Assembly (NCBI RefSeq): GCF_004323635.1
Contig: NZ_CP036515.1
Span: 4,031,501 to 4,095,500, forward strand
DNA length: 64,000 bases
Reading direction: 5' to 3'
DNA from: Lichenihabitans psoromatis
Lineage (GTDB): Bacteria > Pseudomonadota > Alphaproteobacteria > Rhizobiales > Beijerinckiaceae
Every line of letters begins with the position of its first letter. The stretch's first letter is position 1. The translations under genes were made by a program, and so were the position numbers. Below, in pieces: positions 12,003 through 28,370 of this stretch. The notes beneath the pieces are model-generated. The model had not been told where the DNA came from. It saw nothing but the letters and a program-made list of their open reading frames with translations, and made no database searches.

Positions 12003-12497
12003 TCAATTTGTCGGATCTTGCGATCCGAACATGTCCAGCAGCAGCATCGTACACACCGCATTTTGTCGGTCCGACTTATTTGACGCGACCGCGATTCGTT
12101 CAACCAGTTGATAGGGCGACTGATCCGGGCAGTTCAGAACGAGGATGTGGAACGGGAGTTCGCCATGCGTATCTTCCGTGGATGGCGCGACATTGGACGT
12201 AAGTGCTATCTCCAAAACTCTGCGGACGATGCCCTGCGAAACTTCGCTTGACCCAGCTCCCCCGTCGTTCTGATGTGAGAGCGCATCAGCGGCCGTGGTC
12301 GCATGAAGTACGCGCCCGCTCGTGCCAATCAGCCAAACCGGCAATCTCTCCATCTCACACGCATCAGCAAACAGGCGCGCTCGCTGGCCGGCCAAGAGCG
12401 GGCCAAGAACATGAGCCGGCATATCGCGAAGCAATGCCCCTGCCCCTGCGTGCGGCGTAATTGGTGTTTGAGAGACGGGATCGGGCAACACGGGCAT
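12003..12497 (-). pseudogene. LuxR-like regulator remnant without DNA-binding domain
   Basis: The 164-residue product resembles the middle of a common alphaproteobacterial LuxR family: a helix, then LPVWLIGTSGRVLHATTAADAL (the usual drLPvGvvLvDaaGrvlhaN segment), then LPFHILVLNC and LLLDMFGSQDP, which in intact members directly precede the helix-turn-helix. Here a stop follows DPTN, so the HTH is absent, and the N-terminal ~150 residues of the family are also missing. It lies alone between rpoC and the str operon. I read it as a decayed gene; a short expressed sensor domain is the alternative. Family assignment is from pattern memory and tentative. Confidence 0.4.
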
Positions 12498-12622
12498 TTC
12501 AATCGGTTCGAGACGTTACGCGAATCTTAACAACCTGAGGCGGGACTGGTTCCATAAATCGGATCGTCGAGCTGGCGCGGAAGAGGTACGACCGTGCACG
12601 ACCGTGATGACACAAGTGCATG

Positions 12623-12645
12623 AAAAAGGGCGCCGAGGCGCCCTT
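12623..12645 (-). terminator. Intrinsic terminator after rpoC
   Basis: On the minus strand AAGGGCGC, tetraloop CTCG and GCGCCCTT form a perfect 8-bp stem followed by more T residues. It starts 26 bases after the rpoC stop, so it should end the secE/rpl/rpo transcript and separate it from the downstream LuxR-like remnant. Confidence 0.85.
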
Positions 12646-12670
12646 CATCGTTGTGTCTCGCGACAGCCGA

Positions 12671-16849
<4,179 letters not shown>

Positions 16850-16921
16850 AAACAGCTCCTGGACTGGGGCGATCTGGCAGCGTCTGCCTCCGCGCCCTGT
16901 CGGATGAATGTATCGTCGCCA

Positions 16922-16953
16922 AAGCTGGAGGGATCCGCCGATCCCTCCAGCTT
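16922..16953 (-). promoter_or_regulatory. Perfect 14-bp hairpin between rpoB and rpoC
   Basis: AAGCTGGAGGGATC at 16922-16935 and its exact reverse complement at 16940-16953 flank a 4-base loop. On the transcribed minus strand the stem begins 11 bases after the rpoB stop and is followed by TGGCGACG, with no U-tract beyond the stem end. It is therefore more likely an RNA processing or stability element, or a weak attenuator, than a full terminator, because rpoC must be expressed. Confidence 0.7.
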
Positions 16954-16963
16954 CGTTTGCTTG

Positions 16964-21079
<4,116 letters not shown>

Positions 21080-21417
21080 GTTGCTCCTCGTACCTTCTGG
21101 CTTGAGCATGACCGCCCGTGCGGGCCACGCTCACTTACTCGCGTCGGATCCGAACCGACGGCGTCACGAGAACCAACGAGGCTCTCCCGAACGGACCGGC
21201 GTGCCACCCTCAGGGCTCGCCTCATCCGTCCCGACATCCGGGCTCGGCATTGTCGACCGACATCGACATCTTCGGTTGGATCGTTCGGCGCTCGAGGGAC
21301 ACTCGGCTTAGACGAACCGAACGCACCAAAGGTCCCGGGGGGATAATCCCCGAGACCATTGCATTCGTTAGTGAGGAATGATGCGCGAGATGACCCGCGC
21401 GTGTTGTGACAACGGTC
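21080..21417 (-). promoter_or_regulatory. rplL-rpoB intergenic leader with attenuator-like hairpin
   Basis: This 338-base gap contains no convincing gene. At 21331-21357 the transcribed strand can form GGTC-T-CGGGG, a 7-base loop, CCCCG-G-GACC, followed by TTTGG: a GC-rich stem with one internal mismatch and a short T run, about 60 bases after rplL. In E. coli the equivalent gap holds an attenuator and an RNase III site that reduce rpoBC expression relative to L7/L12. Position and structure here suggest the same job, by analogy. Confidence 0.5.
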
Positions 21418-21789
21418 TTACTTGAGTTCGACCTTAGCGCCGGCCTTCTCGAGCTGTGCCTTAAGCTTGGCAGCATCTTCCTTCGACACGCCTTCCTTGA
21501 CGGCCTTCGGAGCAGCTTCGACCAAGTCCTTGGCTTCCTTCAGCCCGAGACCCGTGATGGCGCGAACTTCCTTAATGACTTCGATCTTCTTGTCACCGAT
21601 CGCGGCCAACATGACCGTGAACTCGGTCTGCTCTTCAACCGGAGCAGCAGCAGCAGCCGGGCCAGCCGCAACAGCGACAGCGGCGGCGGCGGAGACGCCC
21701 CACTTTTCTTCGAGCAGCTTCGCGAGCTCAGCAGCTTCGAGGACGGTCAGCGCCGACAGGTCGTCGACGATCTTTTCGAGATTTGCCAT
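21418..21789 (-). CDS. rplL: 50S ribosomal protein L7/L12
   Basis: L7/L12 forms the flexible stalk that recruits translation GTPases. The 123-residue acidic protein has the N-terminal dimerisation segment ([21 protein letters not shown]), an Ala-rich hinge (residues ~36-55) and the C-terminal domain ending [25 protein letters not shown]. It follows rplJ by 51 bases, which keeps the stalk base and stalk genes together. Confidence 0.98.
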   Translation of the reverse strand: MANLEKIVDDLSALTVLEAAELAKLLEEKWGVSAAAAVAVAAGPAAAAAPVEEQTEFTVMLAAIGDKKIEVIKEVRAITGLGLKEAKDLVEAAPKAVKEGVSKEDAAKLKAQLEKAGAKVELK

Positions 21790-21840
21790 AGTGATCTTCC
21801 TGATATTTGGTTGGAACCGTATTTTTACAAGACGCCGCCG

Positions 21841-22356
21841 TCAGGCTGCATCGCGATCGGCATAGGCCGCGAAGACGCGCGCCAGCTTGGCAGCCGGAGC
21901 GGTCGAGAGCTGCGCAAGCTTGGTTGCGGGCGCCTGGAGAAGGCCCACGAGCTTGGCGCGCAATTCGTCGAGCGAGGGAAGCGTTGCGAGCGCTTTCACG
22001 GATTCGACGTTCAAGGCGGTCTGGCCCATGGCGCCACCGAGGATCACGAACTTGTCGAAATCCTTGGCAAAAGCCACAGCTACCTTCGGGGCCGCTACCG
22101 GATCGGCCGAATAGGCGATCAGGGTCGGGCCGCGCATCAGCGGTCCGATGGAAGCGACATCCGTGCCTTCGAGAGCAATCTTGGCGAGGCGGTTCTTGGC
22201 GACCTGGACGGACGCCCCGGCTGCACGCATCTGCTTGCGCAAATTCTGCATCTGGGCGACGGTCAGGCCGGAATAATGAGCTACGACCACGACTGATGCT
22301 TTGTCGAAAACATCATGGAGCGTCGTGACGAACTCCTTCTTTTCCGCTCTGTCCAC
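21841..22356 (-). CDS. rplJ: 50S ribosomal protein L10
   Basis: L10 anchors the L7/L12 dimers to the ribosome and, in E. coli, represses its own operon. I choose a GTG start giving [17 protein letters not shown] and 171 residues: a GGAGAG ribosome binding site sits 6 bases upstream and the family begins here. The open frame continues 58 codons further upstream to an ATG at 22530, but that extension has no L10 similarity. Conserved [17 protein letters not shown] and [12 protein letters not shown] segments are present. An 8-bp hairpin lies just upstream of the ribosome binding site. Confidence 0.96.
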   Translation of the reverse strand: MDRAEKKEFVTTLHDVFDKASVVVVAHYSGLTVAQMQNLRKQMRAAGASVQVAKNRLAKIALEGTDVASIGPLMRGPTLIAYSADPVAAPKVAVAFAKDFDKFVILGGAMGQTALNVESVKALATLPSLDELRAKLVGLLQAPATKLAQLSTAPAAKLARVFAAYADRDAA

Positions 22357-22372
22357 AGCGTACTCTCCGCTT

Positions 22373-22393
22373 GGCGGAACGAAAGGTTCCGCC
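22373..22393 (-). promoter_or_regulatory. Perfect 8-bp hairpin before the rplJ start, candidate L10 site
   Basis: GGCGGAAC (22373-22380) and GTTCCGCC (22386-22393) pair perfectly around a 5-base loop. The stem ends 16 bases before the GTG and only a few bases before the GGAGAG ribosome binding site, a position suited to control translation of L10 and L7/L12. The L10 link is by analogy to E. coli. Confidence 0.5.
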
Positions 22394-22786
22394 GGTTGCA
22401 CATCATACGCGGCACGAGAGAGACCGGGATTTACCGGCAGCCACCGAGCCACGTTCATTGTGCCTGCCCCCGGAGCGATCAGAGATCGCCGCCGGACAGA
22501 TGGTTCGAACCAAATAGAGACGGCCCGCATCTCGGCGAACCTTCCTGAAAATCCGGTTATCCCCGTCTATGCAAGCTTCGTCGCAACCATTCCGACCAGA
22601 AGCCGTTGGGTTGCAGATCGAGGATCAAGCCGCCGGTCGCCCGGCATCGGCACTTGCAGTCTAGGACAGGACACGGCTGCACCGATCAAAGATCGAGGCA
22701 GCCCATCCACTCCGCCCGATGATCGGACAAGCCGAAAAACGGGACGAAGATTCATGCCGGATAAGCGTTAACGCAAATCCAACCTG

Positions 22787-22830
22787 CTTCATACTGCCCC
22801 TCGGATCGTTTGCCAAGGGGCAGTATGAAG
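22787..22830. repeat. Perfect 15-bp inverted repeat between rplA and rplJ
   Basis: CTTCATACTGCCCCT at 22787-22801 and AGGGGCAGTATGAAG at 22816-22830 pair perfectly around a 14-base loop. A T5 run follows on the plus strand, where no gene would need a terminator; on the transcribed minus strand the run appears as A5 before the stem. The stem begins 59 bases after the rplA stop. It may separate or process the rplKA and rplJL parts of the transcript. Confidence 0.75.
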
Positions 22831-22889
22831 TTTTTCTACGATGTCAAGCCGTATCGTCCCGGCTCGGTTGCCAGAGCCGTTCAGCGCTT

Positions 22890-23600
22890 TTAGTTCTGGA
22901 CGTTCGACGCCAGCACGGTCGACGGATCGACCTTCACGCCCGGGCCCATGGTGGACGAGATTGCAACGCGCTGCACATAGGTGCCTTTGGCGCCCTGCGG
23001 CTTGGCCCGCGACACGGCGTCCACGAACGCCTTGATGTTTTCGACCAGCTTATCCTCGTCGAACGACGCCTTGCCGACGCTGCCCTGAACGATACCGGCC
23101 TTCTCGACCCGGAACTCGACAGCGCCGCCTTTGGAGGCCGCAACAGCCGACGCGACATCCATCGTCACCGTCCCGACCTTCGGGTTTGGCATCAAACCGC
23201 GCGGGCCCAACACCTTACCGAGACGACCAACGAGCGGCATCATGTCCGGGGTTGCGATGCAACGATCGAACTCGATCGTTCCGCCCTGGACCGCTGCGAC
23301 CAAGTCTTCCGCGCCGACGATATCGGCTCCGGCCTTCGTGGCCTCATCGGCCTTGGCGCCACGTGCGAAGACGGCGACCCGGACGGTGCGGCCTGTGCCG
23401 TTCGGCAGGTTGACCACGCCGCGAACCATCTGGTCGGCATGTTTGGGATCGACGCCGAGGTTCATGGCGATCTCGACCGTTTCGTCGAACTTGGCGGCAG
23501 CCTTGGACTTCACCAGCGACACGGCGTCGGTGACGCCATAGAGCTTGATCCGGTCGATGCTTTCGCGAGCCTTCGCGATCTTCTTTCCGATATGTGCCAT
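22890..23600 (-). CDS. rplA: 50S ribosomal protein L1
   Basis: L1 forms the mobile stalk that helps release E-site tRNA and, in E. coli, represses the rplKA message. The 236-residue product begins [21 protein letters not shown] and has the signatures [20 protein letters not shown] and [20 protein letters not shown]. It starts 5 bases after rplK, the usual pair. Confidence 0.98.
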   Translation of the reverse strand: MAHIGKKIAKARESIDRIKLYGVTDAVSLVKSKAAAKFDETVEIAMNLGVDPKHADQMVRGVVNLPNGTGRTVRVAVFARGAKADEATKAGADIVGAEDLVAAVQGGTIEFDRCIATPDMMPLVGRLGKVLGPRGLMPNPKVGTVTMDVASAVAASKGGAVEFRVEKAGIVQGSVGKASFDEDKLVENIKAFVDAVSRAKPQGAKGTYVQRVAISSTMGPGVKVDPSTVLASNVQN

Positions 23601-23605
23601 CGTGA

Positions 23606-24034
23606 TTACCCCACCACCTCGAGGCCCATCGAACGGGCGGAGCCTTCGATCATCGACATTGCGGCCTCGACGGACGCGCAGTTCAGATCAACGATCTTCT
23701 TTTCGGCGATCTCGCGCACCTGAGTCCGCGTGATGCGACCAACATTGCCCTTGCCCGGGGTCTTCGACCCGGCCGCGATGCCAGAGGCCTTCTTGAGCCA
23801 AAACGACACCGGCGGAAGCTTCATCTCGAACGTGAAGGAGCGATCCTGATAGGCCGTGATGACGACCGGGATCGGCGAGCCCTTCTCCATCTGCGCGGTA
23901 CGCGCATTGAAGGCCTTGCAGAACTCCATGATGTTCAGACCGCGCTGACCGAGCGCAGGCCCGATCGGCGGGGATGGGTTAGCGGCTCCGGCCGGGACCT
24001 GGAGCTTGATGTAACCCGTAATTTTCTTTGCCAT
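23606..24034 (-). CDS. rplK: 50S ribosomal protein L11
   Basis: L11 shapes the GTPase-associated centre and is needed for RelA activation. The 142-residue protein begins [22 protein letters not shown] and contains [20 protein letters not shown], the proline-rich N-terminal domain targeted by thiostrepton in other bacteria. The C-terminal RNA-binding half ([20 protein letters not shown]) is intact. A 197-base gap separates it from nusG, more than in many relatives. Confidence 0.98.
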   Translation of the reverse strand: MAKKITGYIKLQVPAGAANPSPPIGPALGQRGLNIMEFCKAFNARTAQMEKGSPIPVVITAYQDRSFTFEMKLPPVSFWLKKASGIAAGSKTPGKGNVGRITRTQVREIAEKKIVDLNCASVEAAMSMIEGSARSMGLEVVG

Positions 24035-24231
24035 TCACATACTCCAAAAGCACCGTGGGACATGACGGTCCCGGCGGCGGCTACGGTTTCGTGGTGCGTC
24101 AGTCAGACCGGCAGGCTGGCCGGGCCGTGACTCCCACGCTGATGAGCGGACCGAGATCCGCCCCGCGCTCCGTCAGGAACGCGTTTCGGAACGCAGCCAT
24201 GACGGCCACGCCCCAAATCGTTGAACGAAGG

Positions 24232-24762
24232 TCAGAGCTTCTCGACCTGCGCGAATTCGAGATCGACCGGCGTGGCGCGACCAAAGATCGACACCGCAAC
24301 CTTGACGCGCGAGCGACCCTCGTCGACCTCTTCGACGATGCCATTGAACGACGCGAACGGACCATCGGCCACGCGCACCTGCTCGCCGATCTCGAAGACG
24401 ATCGAGGACTTCGGCCGCTCGACACCTTCCGCGACCTGACCCTTGATCCGGTCGGCCTCGGCGTCGGAGATTGGCATCGGCTTCTTGTCGGCACCGAGAA
24501 AGCCCGTGACCTTCGGGGTGTTCTTGATGAGGTGATAAACGTCATCGGTCAGGTCGGTTTTCACCAGCACATAGCCCGGGAAGAACTTGCGCTCGGAATT
24601 GACCTTACGGCCTCGCTTCACCTCGATGAAGTTTTCGGTCGGAACCAGGATCTCGTCGAACTTGTCGGCCAAGCCACGCTGGCCAGCCTGCTCGCGAATC
24701 GAATCCGCGACCTTCTTTTCGAAGTTCGAGTAAGCGTGGACGATGTACCAGCGCATGCTCAT
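24232..24762 (-). CDS. nusG: Transcription termination/antitermination protein NusG
   Basis: NusG binds RNA polymerase and couples it to Rho or to S10 on the ribosome. The 176-residue product begins [20 protein letters not shown], the NGN domain, with [12 protein letters not shown] in the middle, and ends in a KOW domain ([22 protein letters not shown]). An internal start at the second methionine (MRWYIVH) is equally possible. It lies 54 bases after secE in the conserved secE-nusG pair. Confidence 0.97.
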   Translation of the reverse strand: MSMRWYIVHAYSNFEKKVADSIREQAGQRGLADKFDEILVPTENFIEVKRGRKVNSERKFFPGYVLVKTDLTDDVYHLIKNTPKVTGFLGADKKPMPISDAEADRIKGQVAEGVERPKSSIVFEIGEQVRVADGPFASFNGIVEEVDEGRSRVKVAVSIFGRATPVDLEFAQVEKL

Positions 24763-24816
24763 GAATTGTTCTCAAAACCCGTTTGATGACGATGGAATGA
24801 AGACCGGCCGCAACGT

Positions 24817-25008
24817 CTAGCGGCCAAGCCCCAGGACGAGACCCACGAGAAAGTGAATCGCCTGATCGACCGAGACGAAGAAGACCGACGCCAGCACAAC
24901 CATGACGATGACCATTCCGGTCGTGATCAAGGTTTCGCGGCGAGTCGGCCACGTGACCTTCGTGGCTTCGGTCCGAACGTCCTGAATGAATTGAAATGGG
25001 TTCGCCAT
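24817..25008 (-). CDS. secE: Preprotein translocase subunit SecE
   Basis: SecE clamps SecY in the inner-membrane translocon. The 63-residue product has the short single-helix form: an amphipathic segment FQFIQDVRTEATKVTWPTRR (containing the conserved KVTWP) and one transmembrane helix (GMVIVMVVLASVFFVSVDQA). The start MANPFQ is chosen for length; the open frame runs far upstream through the tRNA-Trp and beyond, which is meaningless coding. It lies between tRNA-Trp and nusG. Confidence 0.96.
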   Translation of the reverse strand: MANPFQFIQDVRTEATKVTWPTRRETLITTGMVIVMVVLASVFFVSVDQAIHFLVGLVLGLGR

Positions 25009-25219
25009 ACGAAATCCAACAGCCTCCGGCTGTGTGCCAGAAGACGGCTCCGGCGAAACTCGCCTACCCTGCTCGGACGCTAGCCTGAAAGAAGAGCGGC
25101 GCGAGACCGTTCGGTCACGCGCCACATCGAAGCTGCTATAACGCGACTTGCCGATGCAGCCAAGCGAAAAAGCATTTGCGGTACGCTGGGCGTCTTTACA
25201 GAAAATTCGGAGCAGCGGC

Positions 25220-25296
25220 TGGCAGGAGAGGTGGGACTCGAACCCACAACCCCCGGTTTTGGAGACCGGTACTCTAGCCGATTGAGCTACACTCCT
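25220..25296 (-). tRNA. tRNA-Trp (anticodon CCA)
   Basis: A complete cloverleaf of 77 bases including an encoded 3' CCA: acceptor AGGAGTG/CTCTCCT, D arm GCTC...GAGT, anticodon stem CCGGT/ACCGG with loop CTCCAAA (anticodon CCA), and T arm GTGGG/CCCAC with TTCGAGT. The acceptor stem has a U-U apposition at positions 6-67. It lies upstream of secE, an arrangement common in alphaproteobacteria, and may be cotranscribed with it. Confidence 0.97.
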
Positions 25297-25397
25297 GCAC
25301 GCGAACCCGCGAGCGCCGCCATGCTGTTTAGCCGCAAGATCGGGCGGGACGCAAGAGCGTATTCGGCTTGGCGCGGCATCCACGCCCTGCAGTCGCC

Positions 25398-25721
25398 CTA
25401 TCGAAGCGGCTCCACCGTCACGGCCGTGCCATGGGCCAGCACCTCGGTGATCCCGTCCATGATCTCGTTGGCGTCGTATCGCATGCCGACCACGGCATTC
25501 GCGCCGGCCTGCCCGGCGTGCCTGACCATATCGTCGTAGGCTTCCTGGCGCGCGTTTTCGGCAAGGCGGACGTAAATGCTCAGGCGGCCACCGAAGAAGC
25601 TCTGCCAGCCCCCGGCCCAGTTCCCGATAACACTGCGGGACCGCACGGTGATTCCACGACAGATGCCGAGATGCTGGATGATCCGGTAGCCCGCGATCTC
25701 ATTGGTGGTCGTGACAATCAT
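25398..25721 (-). CDS. YbjQ/UPF0145 family protein
   Basis: Members of this family (DUF74, also called heavy-metal-binding domain) form small pentameric beta barrels of unknown function. The 107-residue product begins MIVTTTNEIAGYRIIQHLG and shows the typical GICRGITVRSRSVIGNW, then AYDDMVRHAGQAGANAVVGM and the DANEI segment near the end. I start it at the ATG matching the family rather than the upstream frame to 25847. It stands alone between the AraC regulator (divergent) and tRNA-Trp. Confidence 0.9.
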   Translation of the reverse strand: MIVTTTNEIAGYRIIQHLGICRGITVRSRSVIGNWAGGWQSFFGGRLSIYVRLAENARQEAYDDMVRHAGQAGANAVVGMRYDANEIMDGITEVLAHGTAVTVEPLR

Positions 25722-25990
25722 TAAAGGAATCCCTGGCAACGCATTGCGGCCGGCACGACGCGCGCGCGGTCCGTGATTTCGGATTTGACGCGTTCTAAAC
25801 TCTGTTCCAAATTCGACGCGGGTGTCGTTTTTGACAGAGGCACCCATCGAGGCTCATCGCCATCAAACATCTCTCACTCACGCCCGCCCCCATCGCCGCC
25901 GTCCGGCCCGCCACCTGGCTCGACAACGGCTCATCAGGTGCTCAAGCTCCGGCGTCCGAAGCCGGGTTGGCGCACGCCGAGAGCGGGCCC

Positions 25991-26959
25991 GTGAGCACGA
26001 TCCTGTTTCTGATGGTACCATCCTTTTCGATGATCGCCTTCGCGTCCGCAGTCGAGACCTTGCGTCTCGCTAATCGCGCGATGAATAACCACGCCTACCG
26101 ATGGAAGGTGTTGAGCGGAGACGGCCGGCCCGTCATCGCTTCGAACGGCATCCCGGTCGCAGCAGATGGGGCCTACGCCGATCTGGCGGGCGCCACGGCC
26201 GCTATCGTCTGCTCCGGGACGGACGTGCAAACCTTCGAGCATCGCGATCTCATCGCGAAGCTCCGCACGCTCGCGACACGCGGTGTCGCGCTCGGCGCGC
26301 TTTGTACCGGCTCCTACGTCCTTGCACGGGCCGGGCTTCTCGATGGCCATCGATGCACGATCCACTGGGAAAACTTCGACGCGTTCCGCGAAGAGTTTCC
26401 CGACCTATCGGTCACGCAGGAGCTGTTTGAGATCGACAAGCTGCGGTTCACCTGTGCCGGAGGCACAGCCGCGATCGACATGATGCTGTCCTTGGTGTCG
26501 AAGCAAAAGGGACAGGAAGTGGCCGCCATGGTGACGGATCAACTGATCCATCACCGGATGCGCGACGCCCACGAGCGTCAGCGGATGGAGTTGCGCGCGC
26601 GTCTCGGGGTCGCGCATCCCAAACTGATCAGCGTCGTGAGCGAAATGGAACGCTGCATCGAACAGCCGCTGTCATGCGCCGATTTGGCGGACGGCGTCGA
26701 TCTTTCGACCCGGCAACTTGAGCGCCTGTTCCGCAAATATATCGGCGATGCTCCGACGCGCTATTATCTCGGCCTGCGCCTCGATCGCGCGCGCCATCTG
26801 CTGCTGCAGACCAGCATGCCGATTCTGTCGGTCGGTCTCGCCTGCGGTTTCGTTTCGGCGTCGCATTTTTCCAAATGCTACAGTGAGCATTTCGCCCGGA
26901 CCCCATCGCAAGAGCGCCGGAACCCGCGACGAGACGATCGCGGTTCGAAACAGGAGTGA
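25991..26959 (+). CDS. GlxA-type AraC family transcriptional regulator
   Basis: The protein has a DJ-1/PfpI-like amidotransferase-fold sensor domain (ILFLMVPSFSMIAFASAVE, then ALGALCTGSYVLARAGLLDG with the conserved cysteine) and a C-terminal AraC helix-turn-helix pair (SCADLADGVDLSTRQLERLF, RYYLGLRLDRARHLL, LACGFVSASHFSKCYSEHF). This is the architecture of GlxA regulators, which often control amine, quaternary-amine or arginine catabolism. The start is uncertain: GTG at 25991 gives MSTILFLMVP, the family opening, and TTG at 25967 adds eight residues. Its target is unknown; it is divergent from the YbjQ gene and precedes two tRNAs. Confidence 0.9.
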   Translation: MSTILFLMVPSFSMIAFASAVETLRLANRAMNNHAYRWKVLSGDGRPVIASNGIPVAADGAYADLAGATAAIVCSGTDVQTFEHRDLIAKLRTLATRGVALGALCTGSYVLARAGLLDGHRCTIHWENFDAFREEFPDLSVTQELFEIDKLRFTCAGGTAAIDMMLSLVSKQKGQEVAAMVTDQLIHHRMRDAHERQRMELRARLGVAHPKLISVVSEMERCIEQPLSCADLADGVDLSTRQLERLFRKYIGDAPTRYYLGLRLDRARHLLLQTSMPILSVGLACGFVSASHFSKCYSEHFARTPSQERRNPRRDDRGSKQE

Positions 26960-27018
26960 TGTCACACGACGCCCTCGCACCCGCGCGGCAAAGTCGGACA
27001 GTACGGCGGCTTTTTCCA

Positions 27019-27047
27019 TTGACAGGAACGGCTCAGCTCACCATAAG
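27019..27047 (+). promoter_or_regulatory. Candidate promoter for the tRNA-Tyr/tRNA-Gly pair
   Basis: TTGACA (27019-27024), a 17-base spacer and CATAAG (27042-27047) make a strong -35/-10 pair about 100 bases upstream of tRNA-Tyr on the same strand. It lies just after the AraC-type gene. Confidence 0.55.
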
Positions 27048-27146
27048 CGCCCACACAAGGACGGGTTCGGCGGGTGCAACAGCCCCGGTTCGAAGTCGGC
27101 CTCGGGCTTACACGCTGATTGTCATTGACGATCCTGCATGTGGTCT

Positions 27147-27231
27147 GGAGGAGTGTCCCGAGTGGCAAAGGGGGCGGACTGTAAATCCGCTGGCTAAGCC
27201 TTCGTAGGTTCGAGTCCTACCTCCTCCACCA
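27147..27231 (+). tRNA. tRNA-Tyr (anticodon GTA)
   Basis: An 85-base class II tRNA including encoded CCA. Acceptor GGAGGAG/CTCCTCC, anticodon stem around CTGTAAA (GTA), a long variable arm (TGGCTAAGCCTTCG), and T arm TAGG...CCTA with TTCGAGT. It is 10 bases upstream of tRNA-Gly, with which it is probably cotranscribed. Confidence 0.97.
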
Positions 27232-27241
27232 ATTGGCCCAT

Positions 27242-27315
27242 GCGGGTGTAGCTCAATGGTAGAGCAGCAGCCTTCCAAGCTGAATACGAGGGTTCGATTC
27301 CCTCCACCCGCTCCA
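27242..27315 (+). tRNA. tRNA-Gly (anticodon TCC)
   Basis: A 74-base cloverleaf including encoded CCA: acceptor GCGGGTG/CACCCGC, D arm GCTC...GAGC, anticodon loop CTTCCAA (TCC), T arm GAGGG/CCCTC with TTCGATT. The Tyr-Gly pair near secE-nusG-rplK resembles the tRNA cluster linked to tufB-secE in enterobacteria, here divided and inverted. The following 261 bases to the next gene hold nothing I can identify. Confidence 0.97.
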
Positions 27316-27576
27316 GTTTTTTCAAACCCTCACGCCAGGTTTGCAAGCGTCCATTTGAAACGAATGGCGGCTGCATTCGGAAACAGGACCCCGTCTGGGC
27401 AACGGCGCTTTAGTCTGCCGTCGATTCGGACCGCGCGCGCTCGATACGATCGCGGATCAGGGGAATTGCGTGATGCCGGGCGCGGATCAGCCACCCGCTT
27501 CCTTTGCACCGCATCTCTGTTTGGCTTTAGGCATGCCCGGCCAAGTTCATGCGCGGGCGTCGATCCTGCGCTCAGG

Positions 27577-28338
27577 TCAGAACTGCACGCCGCGCGTCAG
27601 TGCGCCGTCGACCAGGAGATTGGTGCCCGTGACGAAGCTTGCGGCTGGGCTCGCCAGGAACACGACCGCATTGGCCATTTCCTGCGGTGTGCCCATCCGG
27701 CCGGTCGGATTGAGCGCGAGCGAGGTCTTGTAGAGATCCGGGTTGCCGTCCTTGATCTGGTGCCACACTCCACCCTCGAAATAGGTATTGCCCGGCGACA
27801 CCGTATTGGCACGAATGCCTTTATTCGCAAGCTGATAGGCCAGCCCCTGCGTGTAGTGGATCAGCGCAGCCTTGAAGGCGCCGTAGGGTCCCGCCGCGAA
27901 GTCGATCTCGCGACCCGACACGCTCGATATGCTGACGATCGCAGCCGCCTCACTGCTTTCCAGATACGGCATCGCAGCCTCGACGAGGCGCACGCACCCC
28001 ATCATGTCGACCTCGAAGCCGCGGCGCCAGCTCTCCTCGTCGGCGCCGATCGAGAGCGCGCTGACATTCGCCACCACGATATCGATGCCGCCCATGGCTT
28101 TGCCGGCCGCCTCGACCCAGGATTTCAGGCCGGTGGCGTCGGCGATGTCGAGCACTGTGCCAAAGGCCTCGACGCCTTGCGCTCGGATCGCCGCTTCGGT
28201 GGCGGCAGTCTCGGCGCCGTTGCGGGCGCAGAACGCCACGGAGGCCCCCTCGCTGGCGAACGTCTCGACGATGGCGCGCCCAATGCCTTTCGTGCCGCCG
28301 GTCACGATGGCCTTGAGGCCTTTTAGATGCAGATCCAA
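27577..28338 (-). CDS. Short-chain dehydrogenase/reductase
   Basis: A Rossmann-fold NAD(P)-dependent oxidoreductase of 253 residues. It has the TGGTKGIG cofactor motif at residues 13-20, the catalytic set with Ser139 (SISSVSG), Tyr152 and Lys156 (PYGAFK), and PG after the last catalytic strand (NTVSPGNTYF). I choose a TTG start because GGAGG lies 8 bases upstream and the product then begins directly with the family's N-terminus; an ATG 12 codons earlier adds unrelated residues. It is the last gene of the amide operon. The substrate is unknown; a carbonyl product of amide breakdown is a reasonable guess. Confidence 0.88.
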   Translation of the reverse strand: MDLHLKGLKAIVTGGTKGIGRAIVETFASEGASVAFCARNGAETAATEAAIRAQGVEAFGTVLDIADATGLKSWVEAAGKAMGGIDIVVANVSALSIGADEESWRRGFEVDMMGCVRLVEAAMPYLESSEAAAIVSISSVSGREIDFAAGPYGAFKAALIHYTQGLAYQLANKGIRANTVSPGNTYFEGGVWHQIKDGNPDLYKTSLALNPTGRMGTPQEMANAVVFLASPAASFVTGTNLLVDGALTRGVQF

Positions 28339-28370
28339 TCCCGTCTCCTCCCCTGTCGTCGGACCACGTC

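Larger units (their letters stand above)
22357..22889 (-). promoter_or_regulatory. rplA-rplJ intergenic leader (no gene)
   Basis: This is the longest gap inside the rpl/rpo cluster, 533 bases. It holds two clear structures, listed separately: a 15-bp hairpin at 22787-22830 and an 8-bp hairpin at 22373-22393 beside the rplJ start. In E. coli a promoter and the L10-L7/L12 autoregulatory leader occupy this place, so a regulated leader is plausible. I did not find a convincing -35/-10 pair. An ATG-initiated frame from 22530 merely extends rplJ upstream and is not conserved. Confidence 0.5.

Noticed and set aside
22357..22530. 58-codon N-terminal extension of rplJ from an ATG at 22530
   Set aside because: The extension is not L10-like, and the GTG at 22356 has a well-placed GGAGAG site.
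27242..27576. Possible integration site of a genomic island at the 3' end of tRNA-Gly
   Set aside because: I found no second copy of the tRNA 3' end beyond the amide region, and no integrase or transposase gene in the window.
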